From the NCBI RefSeq assembly GCF_001693275.1, contig NZ_CP016477.1:1798001-1862000 (forward strand): 64,000 nt of DNA. The letters run 5' to 3'. The notes below the pieces were generated by a model, which ran no database searches, was not told the origin of the DNA, and saw only the letters and a program-made list of their open reading frames with translations. A program made the translations under genes and the position numbers. The DNA comes from Picosynechococcus sp. PCC 7117. GTDB taxonomy: Bacteria > Cyanobacteriota > Cyanobacteriia > Cyanobacteriales > MRBY01. Positions 37,667-45,879 of the stretch are shown here, piece after piece; positions within the stretch are counted from its first letter, which is position 1, and every line of letters begins with the position of its first letter.

Positions 37667-39164
37667 ACTCACCTATGACCGGGGCACCCTGATCCTCCAT
37701 CCCCCACCCCAGGGTAAAACTTGGCTAGATTTCGTCACTTGGGATGACCGCATTGAAAAATTTAGGCTCTCGGCCCAGGATTATCGCCCCCTCGTGGAAC
37801 AGTTACGAAACGAAGGGGTAGATTTTATTGATGCGGCCCAACAATTTTCCCCCCTAGATTTTGATCCGGCTTTCCCCCTCGAACCCTATCCCCACCAACG
37901 GGAAGCTCTGTTAGCCTGGAAAAAAGGCGATCGCCAGGGGGTTGTGGTCTTACCTACTGCTGCCGGAAAAACCTACCTCGCCCAACTGGCCATGGCCAGC
38001 ACTCCCCGCACAACCTTGGTGGTGGTGCCTACCCTCGATTTGATGCACCAATGGTATGCCCAGCTCAGCACCGCTTTTCCGAACATTGATGTGGGGCTGT
38101 TGGGAGGCGGCTCCCGTGATCGCACCCCTATCCTCATCGCCACCTACCACAGCGCCGCGATCCACGCCGAAACCCTCGGAAACCAATATGCCCTGATTAT
38201 TTTCGATGAATGTCACCATTTACCCAGCGACTTTTTCCGGGCGATCGCCGAATATTCCATTGCCCCCTATCGTCTCGGTTTAACTGCCACCCCCGACCGG
38301 AGCGATGGCCGTGAGCAAGATCTAAAACACCTCATTGGGCCTGTCGTATATGACCGCACTCCCAGTTCCCTCTCCGGGAAAGCCCTAGCCGAGCACCAAA
38401 TTATTCAGCTCAAAATTCCCCTAACTACCACCGAGGCCGACCAATATCAACAACTCATCGCCACCCGCAATCAATTTCTCCAGGACAATCATATCTATCT
38501 GGGTTCCCTCGAAGGTTGGCAAAATTTTGTTGCGCTCAGTTGTCGTTCCGCTGCGGGTCGCCGTGCCATGTTAGCCCACCGTCAGGCCAAAGATATCGCC
38601 GCTGGCACCGCCGGAAAATTGCGCACCCTCGCCCAGTTGATCGAGCGTCACTACCCCGAAAAAATTCTGATTTTCACCAACGATAACGCCACTGTTTATC
38701 GTATCTCCCAGGACTTTTTAATTCCCGCCATTACCCACCAGACTCCGGTCAAGGAACGACACCAAATCCTCGAAAAATTTCGTCGCGAAACATACCATAT
38801 CCTGGTGACTTCCCATGTTTTGAATGAGGGGGTTGATGTGCCCAATGCCCGGGTGGCGATTATTCTCTCCGGTAGTGGTTCGAGTCGAGAATATGTACAA
38901 CGTTTAGGGCGGATTTTACGCAAAGGTAAATCATCGACAAAGTTGGCCCTTTTGTATGAATTGGTAGCAGAAAATACAAATGAAGAGCAACTTTCCCAAC
39001 GGCGACGTTCTCCCCTTAACCAAACAAAGCAACCACTTACCTCTGTCAATTTAAACAGCAATTTACCACGGGTTGCAGAATCTCAGAATTCTTACAGAAC
39101 AAACTCTCCAGGAGAATCTACACCCCCCAAAGTTCCACCAGAGTTAGGTCTTCCTGACGACTAA
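37650..39164 (+). CDS. XPB-like superfamily 2 DEAD/DEAH helicase
   Basis: 504 residues from ATG 37650, within the end of rnhA. Seen: Walker A VVLPTAAGKTYLAQL, motif Ia, Walker B LIIFDECHHLPSDFF, motif III LGLTATPDRSDG, and motifs IV-VI in the second RecA lobe (ILVTSHVLNEGVDVP, SREYVQRLGRILRKGK). The N-terminal region (PKLTYDRGTLILHPPPQGK) resembles the damage-recognition side of bacterial XPB-like proteins. Sharing a transcript and overlapping with an RNase HI suggests work on R-loops or stalled transcription; this is inference. Confidence 0.87.
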   Translation: MRRRPKLTYDRGTLILHPPPQGKTWLDFVTWDDRIEKFRLSAQDYRPLVEQLRNEGVDFIDAAQQFSPLDFDPAFPLEPYPHQREALLAWKKGDRQGVVVLPTAAGKTYLAQLAMASTPRTTLVVVPTLDLMHQWYAQLSTAFPNIDVGLLGGGSRDRTPILIATYHSAAIHAETLGNQYALIIFDECHHLPSDFFRAIAEYSIAPYRLGLTATPDRSDGREQDLKHLIGPVVYDRTPSSLSGKALAEHQIIQLKIPLTTTEADQYQQLIATRNQFLQDNHIYLGSLEGWQNFVALSCRSAAGRRAMLAHRQAKDIAAGTAGKLRTLAQLIERHYPEKILIFTNDNATVYRISQDFLIPAITHQTPVKERHQILEKFRRETYHILVTSHVLNEGVDVPNARVAIILSGSGSSREYVQRLGRILRKGKSSTKLALLYELVAENTNEEQLSQRRRSPLNQTKQPLTSVNLNSNLPRVAESQNSYRTNSPGESTPPKVPPELGLPDD

Positions 39165-39225
39165 AATGCCCTTGATTTCGCCCATAAAGTGCCTCTTTTT
39201 ACAAAGAAAACTGCTCAGAAAAATC

Positions 39226-39272
39226 GTTAACCAAATTATAACTTAATCTTTTTTAAACTTTGGAATTATAAT
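39226..39272 (+). promoter_or_regulatory. Probable phoU promoter with weak Pho-box-like repeats
   Basis: A perfect TATAAT at 39267-39272 has no TTGACA-like -35. In its place are CTTAATCT (39242-39249) and TTTAAACT (39252-39259), one exact and one 7/8 match to the cyanobacterial Pho box (Y-TTAA-YY-W), plus GTTAACCA at 39226-39233. The spacing is not the regular 11 bp. Confidence 0.35.
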
Positions 39273-39323
39273 GTAAGAATAGTCTCTATAAAAAGCGATA
39301 TAAAGAAACGCAATTTAAAATCT

Positions 39324-39992
39324 ATGCAATTGTTTCATCAGCCACCCCAAAGAGAACGAACGCAATTTGAACGTTCCTTACAACGTTTAGAACAAGAAGT
39401 TTTGCGGATGGGGGCGCTGGTCGAGCAAGCCTTTCGTTTGGGTCATAATTGTCTGTTTAAAGAAGATTTAGAGGCCTATGAAACGCTCCGGGCCTTAGAT
39501 AAAGAAATCGACCGCTACTATCGCCGGATTGAAGCTGATTGCTCGGCAATGCTGACTCTGAAGGCCCCAGTGAGCCAAGATTGTCGGTTTGTGAGTGCGT
39601 TTATGCAGTTGGTGCGAGATTTGGAGCGGATCGCTGATTATGCTGAGGATTTGGCGGAAAAGTCGATGCGTTTAGTCCCCTATCCGACCCACATTCTGAT
39701 GGCGGATATTGAAGGGATGTCGGAACATGCCCAGTTGATGTTGTCCACAAGCTTGGTGGCCCTGGCGGATCTAGATCCCAATGCCGGTGCTTATGTAAAG
39801 AGATTAGATGATCGGGTCGATGATGATTATGATCGCATTTATGCAGCCCTGGCCCAGCAGCAAAATCAGCCTGGGGTGATTGAACCATTTATTTTGATGG
39901 CGTTGATTATTCGGGATCTAGAACGGATGGCTGACCACGCGACAAATATTGCCCAGCGCGTTTCTTATATCATTACTGGACAACGGGGCTAA
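39324..39992 (+). CDS. phoU: Phosphate-signalling protein PhoU
   Basis: Negative regulator of the Pho regulon and phosphate transport. 222 residues forming two PhoU three-helix bundles. Seen: FERSLQRLEQEVLRMGALVE at the start, the metal-contacting EADCSAMLTLKAPVSQDCRF, and VRDLERIADYAEDLAEKSMR with its second-half counterpart IIRDLERMADHATNIAQRV; the two E(R/K)-x-A-D motifs hold the metal ligands. It is not next to pst transporter genes. A stem-loop cluster follows the gene. Confidence 0.95.
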   Translation: MQLFHQPPQRERTQFERSLQRLEQEVLRMGALVEQAFRLGHNCLFKEDLEAYETLRALDKEIDRYYRRIEADCSAMLTLKAPVSQDCRFVSAFMQLVRDLERIADYAEDLAEKSMRLVPYPTHILMADIEGMSEHAQLMLSTSLVALADLDPNAGAYVKRLDDRVDDDYDRIYAALAQQQNQPGVIEPFILMALIIRDLERMADHATNIAQRVSYIITGQRG

Positions 39993-40043
39993 CGATAGAA
40001 AGAATACCCTTCTAGCTTTTCTCAAGTATTGACACCCCTCTAG

Positions 40044-40099
40044 CTCCCCTCAAGGGGAGAAGCCCCTTCCGGCCTAACGGCCACCTTCCCCAGGGAAGG
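40044..40099. repeat. Three tandem short hairpins between phoU and the Sua5/YciO gene
   Basis: CTCCCC-TCAA-GGGGAG (40044-40059), GGCC-TAAC-GGCC (40071-40082), and CCTTCCC-CA-GGGAAGG (40084-40099) occur in one GC-rich block between convergent genes. This may serve as a two-way terminator or be a dispersed palindromic repeat; there is no T run. Confidence 0.5.
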
Positions 40100-40108
40100 A
40101 TAGTGGGT

Positions 40109-40780
40109 TTATTGTGTGGCGTCGGAGAGGTCGACCACGTCAAGCCAGCCTTCGAGGGCATCCCAGCCGAGGCCTTTACGGATGAGGGTCGGTTGGCGAT
40201 CGCAAAAGTCGAGAATCGTTGAAGTCTTGGTGCCGGGCTCGCTGTCACTGTCGATGATGATATCCACAAGGGGCTCTAGGGCATCAAAAAGGCGCGCTTT
40301 TTCAAGGCCGAGGGTAAAGGGTTCACCATCTTCATCAGGCAAGTGGGCCGAGGTGGAAATAATCGGATTGCCAAGGGCCTGGAGTAAACCCTGACAGATC
40401 GCATGGTCAGGGACACGGATCCCGGTGCTGCGGCGTTTGGGACTCATCACCAGTTTCGGCACCTGTTTTGTGGCGGGAAGCAAGAAGGTATAGGGGCCAG
40501 GAATTGCCCGTTTCATAATCCGGTAAGCTTCGTCACTGACCAGGGCATATTCAGAAATATTCGACAGGGACGAGCAGAGGAAAGTGAGGGGTTTGTCATT
40601 GGCGAGGCGCTTGAGTTGGCGCACTTTTTGCACGGCTTGCTTTGCGGTGAGATCACAACCAATGGCGTACACTGTATCTGTTGGATATAACATCACGGCC
40701 CCAGCCCGGAGTTGTTGGGCGATCGCCTCTAAATCCCGTTGTTGGGGATTTTTCGGGTGGAGTGAATAATAATTAGCCAT
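40109..40780 (-). CDS. YciO/Sua5 family, probable L-threonylcarbamoyladenylate synthase
   Basis: 223 residues of the YrdC fold, which binds double-stranded RNA or ATP and, in Sua5/TsaC, makes threonylcarbamoyl-AMP for t6A of tRNA. Seen: GAVMLYPTDTVYAIGCDL, KQAVQKVRQLKRLANDKPLT, PGPYTFLLPATKQVPK, STGIRVPDHAICQGLLQAL and NPIISTSAHLPDEDG. The STSA(N/H) motif is present as STSAH, as in the YciO subgroup, so the t6A activity is likely but not certain. Divergent from larC with only 13 bp between start codons. Confidence 0.88.
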   Translation of the reverse strand: MANYYSLHPKNPQQRDLEAIAQQLRAGAVMLYPTDTVYAIGCDLTAKQAVQKVRQLKRLANDKPLTFLCSSLSNISEYALVSDEAYRIMKRAIPGPYTFLLPATKQVPKLVMSPKRRSTGIRVPDHAICQGLLQALGNPIISTSAHLPDEDGEPFTLGLEKARLFDALEPLVDIIIDSDSEPGTKTSTILDFCDRQPTLIRKGLGWDALEGWLDVVDLSDATQ

Positions 40781-40793
40781 TGTTTTTGCCGCT

Positions 40794-42032
40794 ATGAAAA
40801 AAATTGCCTATCTCGAATGCCCGACGGGGATTGCAGGAGATATGTGTCTCGGTGCATTGGTAGATGGGGGCGTACCGCTGGAATATCTCAAAAATCAGCT
40901 AAATCGCTTGGGAATCGCCGCTGAATACGATCTTCGGGCGGAAACGGTGATTCGTCAAGGACAGCGGGCGACAAAGGTCTTTGTGGATCTCAAAACTAAG
41001 GCAGCTCACCATGACCATGATCATTCCCAGGATCAGACTCATCACCATCATGCTGACCATGCCCCCCACCGCCATCTGCCAGAAATTCAGGCCATGATTA
41101 AAGGGGCAGGCTTACCAGAGCGGGTTGAACGCTGGAGTTTGGCAATTTTTCAGAATTTGGCGATCGCCGAAGCAACGGTTCACGGTACAACCCCAGAGCA
41201 AGTACATTTCCACGAAGTTGGCGCGACCGATGCCCTGGTGGATATTGTGGGGACTTGTTTAGGGCTAGATTGGTTAGAAATTGATGAACTATATTGTGCG
41301 CCCATGCCCACTGGGGGCGGCACGGTGAAAGCGGCCCACGGAATTTTGCCTGTCCCGGTACCGGCGGTGCTCCAACTCTGGCAACAACGCCAGGTTCCGG
41401 TTTATAGCAATGGCATCGAAAAAGAATTAGTCACTCCCACCGGCGCGGCGATCGCCACCACTTTAGCAACGGACTTTTGTCAGCCACCCGCCATGACCCT
41501 CGCAAAAATTGCCCTGGGTTCCGGCACCATTGATTTACCCTTGCCGAATTTATTGCGGCTCTGGATCGGCCACCAGCCAGAAACGCCCCACTTAGAAACC
41601 ATAGCTACCCTCGAAACCCAAATTGATGATCTCAATCCCCAGGCGATCGCCTATGCCTGCGAAAAATTACAAGCGGCCGGGGCATTAGACGTTTTCACCC
41701 AGGGGATTATGATGAAAAAAAATCGCTTGGGTACTCTCCTAACGGTGATTTGTCCCGTGGCATTGGTCGAGATTTGCGAAGAAATTCTGTTTACCGAAAC
41801 CAGCACCCTCGGCATCCGTCGCCACACCCAAACCCGGTCAATTCTCCACCGGCGCTTTGAAACCGTTGCCACCCCTGCTGGAGAGATTCAACTGAAAATC
41901 GGCTACCGGGGTGACAAAATCTACAACGTCCAACCGGAATACGAAGACGTTAAGGCGATCGCCCAACGAACTGGACAATCCTGGCAGGCGATCGCCCAAC
42001 AAGCCCTTTGCCAATTCCACACCGAGTCTTGA
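40794..42032 (+). CDS. larC: Nickel pincer cofactor biosynthesis protein LarC
   Basis: Inserts nickel into the pincer cofactor (with LarB and LarE) used by lactate racemase and related enzymes. 412 residues as one continuous frame, so no programmed frameshift as in some LarC1/C2 pairs. Seen: YLECPTGIAGDMCLGALVDGG at the start, a His/Asp-rich loop (about 70-95) suited to hold nickel, EVGATDALVDIVGTCLGLDW, PMPTGGGTVKAAHGILPVPV, and GTLLTVICPVALVEICEEIL. LarA, LarB and LarE are not in this window. Cyanobacterial LarC homologues are widespread even without LarA, so the client enzyme is unknown. Confidence 0.93.
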   Translation: MKKIAYLECPTGIAGDMCLGALVDGGVPLEYLKNQLNRLGIAAEYDLRAETVIRQGQRATKVFVDLKTKAAHHDHDHSQDQTHHHHADHAPHRHLPEIQAMIKGAGLPERVERWSLAIFQNLAIAEATVHGTTPEQVHFHEVGATDALVDIVGTCLGLDWLEIDELYCAPMPTGGGTVKAAHGILPVPVPAVLQLWQQRQVPVYSNGIEKELVTPTGAAIATTLATDFCQPPAMTLAKIALGSGTIDLPLPNLLRLWIGHQPETPHLETIATLETQIDDLNPQAIAYACEKLQAAGALDVFTQGIMMKKNRLGTLLTVICPVALVEICEEILFTETSTLGIRRHTQTRSILHRRFETVATPAGEIQLKIGYRGDKIYNVQPEYEDVKAIAQRTGQSWQAIAQQALCQFHTES

Positions 42033-42061
42033 CCCCTCAAAAAATCCAGCACCGTCGTCCC

Positions 42062-43210
42062 CTATGCCTTACGAATATTCAAAAAACGCTGGTATTTCTG
42101 ATAGAGGGGTAAACCGGGGAAATCCTGCTTAAAAATATCCGGCACATCATAATCATTGGGGGGATAGGTGTCTTTAATCGTCTGTAACTCCCCGGCAATT
42201 TGTTCCCACTTTCTGAGATCCCCCAGGAGAGCCTTAAACTCAGCCCCTGCATTTTTATTGCGGTAGTTCAATGCGAGAAAGTGAAACACTTTGACGTGGC
42301 CCAAAAGGTTATTTTGGTTCCTCGGCATCCCCATCGCCGAACACAGCGTGTAAACCGTTTCCTCGATCTCCGAAACCCGCTGTTCCAAAACCTCTAGATC
42401 GGTGCCAATCGGCTGTGTCAACACTTCCTGGGCCAGTTTAAAGGTTGATAACAGCAGAGAATAGCGGGATTTCAGGTTTCTCAAAATGTTCAGCAACTTC
42501 ACGCCACTTTTGTAGCGACTAACCTCTTTAATTGCCAAAATATAGTTTTTGGTGACCCGCAGGCCCTCATCGGTTTTAAATTCCTTGAGGAAAGGGGTAA
42601 CTCTCGCTTTCATTTCGAGGACAATTTCGGTGCTGTCGGTGTGGTTGTCTAAGATATCGGCGATCGCCTCGTAGACCTTAAGCTGAGTCGGGCTGCGATA
42701 CAGAAATTCCGTTTCGTTAATCAAGACAAAGCTTTCAAGGGAAAATAACATCACCTCAAACAAATCAATCGTATTCTTGAGGTTTTTGAAGGTGCCCATG
42801 TTCAGATCGATTAAAATCCGAATCCGAAAGAAATCAAGGAACTCCTGATTGCCGAATTTTCGATTTTCCAAGCCCTGGAGAGTGATCGCCTTCGTTTCAA
42901 GTTGCTTCCAAAGCTGCCCATAGCGATCAAGAGAATAAGGCGGAACCGCAGGCTTCGCAAAATAGTTTGTGACCTTCTCCACCAAGCTCTTGTTGCCAAA
43001 AATCGGCTTCTTCCAAAAAGAATCGGCGGTTTTTTCTTCCGTCGATGGAGACTCTGGGGCCGCAGTCGCCTGATTCGTCGTACCTTGAGGGGTGGGAGTT
43101 ATTTTGAGGTCAAAGTGAGCCTGGAGTACACCAAACTCCTCCTGGGTAAGCTGACCTTCCTTGACTAAAGAGAGTAGACGCTCTAATTGTGGTGCGTTAT
43201 TGATGGGCAT
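42062..43210 (-). CDS. Unknown 382-residue protein
   Basis: Not recognised. The ATG at 43210 (MPINNAPQLERLL) has a good ribosome-binding site (GAGGAA just upstream), so I prefer it over the in-frame start at 43252. The N-terminal 35 residues (LERLLSLVKEGQLTQEEFGV) resemble a short SHOCT-like oligomerisation motif. A Thr/Pro-rich linker (about 45-65) and a large helical domain follow (about 90-382) with many charged residues and no catalytic motif that I can name. Convergent with larC. Predicted cytoplasmic. Confidence 0.75.
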   Translation of the reverse strand: MPINNAPQLERLLSLVKEGQLTQEEFGVLQAHFDLKITPTPQGTTNQATAAPESPSTEEKTADSFWKKPIFGNKSLVEKVTNYFAKPAVPPYSLDRYGQLWKQLETKAITLQGLENRKFGNQEFLDFFRIRILIDLNMGTFKNLKNTIDLFEVMLFSLESFVLINETEFLYRSPTQLKVYEAIADILDNHTDSTEIVLEMKARVTPFLKEFKTDEGLRVTKNYILAIKEVSRYKSGVKLLNILRNLKSRYSLLLSTFKLAQEVLTQPIGTDLEVLEQRVSEIEETVYTLCSAMGMPRNQNNLLGHVKVFHFLALNYRNKNAGAEFKALLGDLRKWEQIAGELQTIKDTYPPNDYDVPDIFKQDFPGLPLYQKYQRFLNIRKA

Positions 43211-43422
43211 GCTTTCCTCACTGATTTGATCAAATAACCCCAGCGCTACCATGTAGTGTATCTCTCCCCTGGGGTTTGTTACATTGCGTTGTTGATCTTT
43301 TACGAAACCGCCGAAAAATTACTGAAATAATTTTCCCATTGAGCGAGGCGTCAACCCAAGACCAAAAATTCCCCACCCCTTGCCCAAGATTGGGCCTCAA
43401 CATTGGGTCTTACTATCCGTTC

Positions 43423-43959
43423 CTAGAAGCGAATTTGGCTAGAGTGAATCATCCCCATGCCGCCGCAGACATCGGTATAGAACCAATTTCCTTGGTTGCC
43501 GTAGAGGTTGATGGTTTGGCGCGATCGCACGGTGCACAAAATTGGTCTATTGGGGTAAGTGCGGACATTCGAGGGGGGAGCAAAGACAAAAGCAGTATCA
43601 TTCGCGCCCGTATTACCAGGATTACCATCACAGACAAAGTTCAGCATATTTTGGGTGGCCGTGGATCTGGGGCTATGGGTCACACCATCATGGAAGCTCG
43701 TCCAGGTGTTATCCCAACAATGGGCCTGGGCATTAATCTTCATTTGGCCGAGGTAGTACGTAAAGTTAACACTACGTTCACTGGCCCGCCGGATGGAACA
43801 ACGATCCACATTGATACTCGCGCCAGTCACCGCTTGACCCATATAGACGTTGCAGGATTGGGCATTGAGATTTTTCTGGGGGCCTAGGGCTGTGGCCAGG
43901 ACTAAACCGAGGGGGACTAGCAACAGACTTAGGGATTGGTGCATTGTAGGGTGTAACAT
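43423..43959 (-). CDS. Secreted Cys-rich protein with SH3-like tail, unknown
   Basis: 178 residues from ATG 43959, which is preceded by GGAGGT at a fitting distance. A signal peptide (SLLLVPLGLVLATALG, cleavage near LNAQS) directs export. The mature part has a domain with three or four cysteines (AQSCNVYMGQ, DRCSIRRAS, AHCWDNTW, NFVCDGNPG) and ends in an SH3b-like strand set (CTVRSRQTINLYGNQGNWFY, GMGMIHSSQIRF). Probably periplasmic or extracellular. A longer frame on the opposite strand is a shadow without signal peptide or ribosome site. Confidence 0.72.
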   Translation of the reverse strand: MLHPTMHQSLSLLLVPLGLVLATALGPQKNLNAQSCNVYMGQAVTGASINVDRCSIRRASERSVNFTYYLGQMKINAQAHCWDNTWTSFHDGVTHSPRSTATQNMLNFVCDGNPGNTGANDTAFVFAPPSNVRTYPNRPILCTVRSRQTINLYGNQGNWFYTDVCGGMGMIHSSQIRF

Positions 43960-43977
43960 CTCAGTTACCTCCACCAT

Positions 43978-44641
43978 CGAAAAAGTAATGTAGGGCTAAT
44001 AATATTGTCGCTATTTTTCCCTGCAACAACGGCTTGTTTTTATAAAAAGTAATAACAAATGGCTTAAAAAATTTAATTTTTTCTTTATTTTATTTTTTGA
44101 TCGATTTAAAAATTATTCAATAAGAGAATTGTCCTTAAAAACAGAGGATTTAAGCCATTAACCAGAAAAATCACTTTAGAAAATAAGGCTTGCCCCGATG
44201 GGGTTGAGGGGGGATTCCCCACATTCGGGGATCATTTGACTCTTTTAAAGGATTTATAACCCAGAGAAAAATAAAAAGTTCTGGGTCGTATTTCTATATT
44301 TTTTTATTGATATTTTCTCGCTACTTTTTATTCAGATTGAAAAAGATTTTTTTTCGGCAGCAATCTATCAAATATCGCACCATTGGTAAACTTTGGGCGT
44401 GATTTTCGTCATAAAGATGTACTTGATAATCCTGTCAGCTGACCAGATAATTTTTGGGTAGTGCGACAGCGGCCTGATGTGGCTTTGTGCTTTGGGGGGA
44501 GAAGCGAGGCGATCGCCAAGGGAGTTTTGACCGATAAACTAATAGGTAGTGGTACTGTACTTCTTGGAATCTCAAAATGTTTCAGCAAATGCAGCTGCAT
44601 AAACGCGCTCCAGAAAATATGTTGCCCCGATCGGTCAGGCG
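43978..44641. other. 664-bp noncoding stretch with two inverted repeats
   Basis: AT-rich at 43980-44400. It contains AATGGCTTAAA (44058-44068) / TTTAAGCCATT (44149-44159), 11-bp exact arms 80 bp apart. It also has a nested GC-rich hairpin: CCCCGA (44193-44198) / TCGGGG (44225-44230) outside and TGGGG (44199-44203) / CCCCA (44217-44221) inside. A HIP1 site lies near 44508. Short frames of 63 and 71 codons at 44.4-44.7 kb have no support. No tRNA is seen. Confidence 0.65.
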
Positions 44642-45841
44642 ATGAAACGTTTTTTGCGATTTTTTTTATTTCTTAATCACCGAACGCTGTATTGGACGAT
44701 CCGCCAGGCGTTACGACGGCGACTGTTGGGGCTTTCGGCGGAGATTGCCTTTAACGTCATGCTGTCCTTGTTCCCGACGATTATTATGGCGTTGACGGCC
44801 CTAGGCTTATTCACGGCCACCCTCGATAACCAAACCATTCTACAGTTGGCGAGCTATTACGAAGATGTGATGCCGGTGTCGGTATGGACGCTTCTGCGGG
44901 AGTTCGCGGCAGAAATTAGCAAAACTCCCAGTAGAAGTTTATTTTCGGTTAGTTTTGTCGCGACGATCTGGGTCTCGTCCGGAGCGCTGAGTGCGGCAAT
45001 GAATGCCCTCGATCAAATCCACGAAATCCCCCCGGAACAACGGCGTCCTTTCTGGAAAGCAAAGTTGATGTCGATTTTTATTACCCTGGGGGCGATCGCC
45101 CTTTTGATTTTTGCCTCATTTCTGGTGCTGGTGGGCGATAGCGTCATTAAAGTCGGACTCGATTTAATTGTGCGCTTACCTGTAGATACGACGGGGGTCA
45201 ATGTTTTGGTCACCCTCTGGCGGCTGCTGAGTTTCCCGTTAGCGTTGGGGTTAGGGACGGGCATTATTGCGATGGTGATTAACATTCTGACGAGTCCCCC
45301 TGATCGGCGTCATCCCCTGCGCAAACTCAAACAGATGTCCTTTGGCTTAGTGATCGCCCTCATTGCCTTTTTCGCCCTGTGTTTTTCGATTCTCTTTATC
45401 CAAAATCTGATTGTCGATATGAAGATCAACTACGATCTGGCCAATCTGTTGGTCATTCTCTGGCGTTTTTTGAGCCTGCCCGTCGCCTTGGCGATCGTTT
45501 CCATTGCCTTTGCTTTTATCTACAGCATGGGTTCTAGTCGCCTGATTAAAGGGATGCCCATTTTGCCCGGTGCCGTTCTGGGGGCCGTTTCCTGGGCGAT
45601 TATCTCTTCTCTATTTCGCCTCTATGTTGCCAACTTTGGCCAATATAACCGTGTTTATGGGGCTGTGGGGACGGCGATTATTCTGATGCTCTGGCTCCAA
45701 CTCAGTGCCCTGGTGATGCTCCTGGGAGATCAGCTGAATGTCGTTGTCGGCGAAGCAATGCTTGCAGATGCCCTCAAACGCGGCGATCGCCAACTCAACA
45801 AAAATCCCCCACTGCCAGAAGAAGCACCAGGGGAAATTTAA
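44642..45841 (+). CDS. YihY/BrkB family integral membrane protein
   Basis: 399 residues with about six membrane helices. Seen: RQALRRRLLGLSAEIAFNVM, ALTALGLFTATL, VSSGALSAAMNALDQIHEIP, helices at about 140-165, 185-215, 220-260 and 260-300 (QIGTA-type), then GAVLGAVSWAIISSLFRLYV and YGAVGTAIILMLWLQLSAL, which are typical family blocks. Once called RNase BN, these proteins are now regarded as membrane transport or lipid-related factors; the function is unsettled. It ends convergent with metK. ATG 44642 fits the family start. Confidence 0.9.
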   Translation: MKRFLRFFLFLNHRTLYWTIRQALRRRLLGLSAEIAFNVMLSLFPTIIMALTALGLFTATLDNQTILQLASYYEDVMPVSVWTLLREFAAEISKTPSRSLFSVSFVATIWVSSGALSAAMNALDQIHEIPPEQRRPFWKAKLMSIFITLGAIALLIFASFLVLVGDSVIKVGLDLIVRLPVDTTGVNVLVTLWRLLSFPLALGLGTGIIAMVINILTSPPDRRHPLRKLKQMSFGLVIALIAFFALCFSILFIQNLIVDMKINYDLANLLVILWRFLSLPVALAIVSIAFAFIYSMGSSRLIKGMPILPGAVLGAVSWAIISSLFRLYVANFGQYNRVYGAVGTAIILMLWLQLSALVMLLGDQLNVVVGEAMLADALKRGDRQLNKNPPLPEEAPGEI

Positions 45842-45879
45842 TTAGCTTTTTAGGTTTAGGACGTCAGTACGCAAGAAAA

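Noticed and set aside
43276-43887. Plus-strand frame of 203 codons opposite the secreted protein
   Set aside because: No ribosome site or signal, while the minus-strand frame has a GGAGGT site, a signal peptide and conserved-looking cysteines.
44461-44676. 71-codon plus-strand frame before the BrkB gene
   Set aside because: No homology that I can see, no ribosome site, and it overlaps the real start at 44642.
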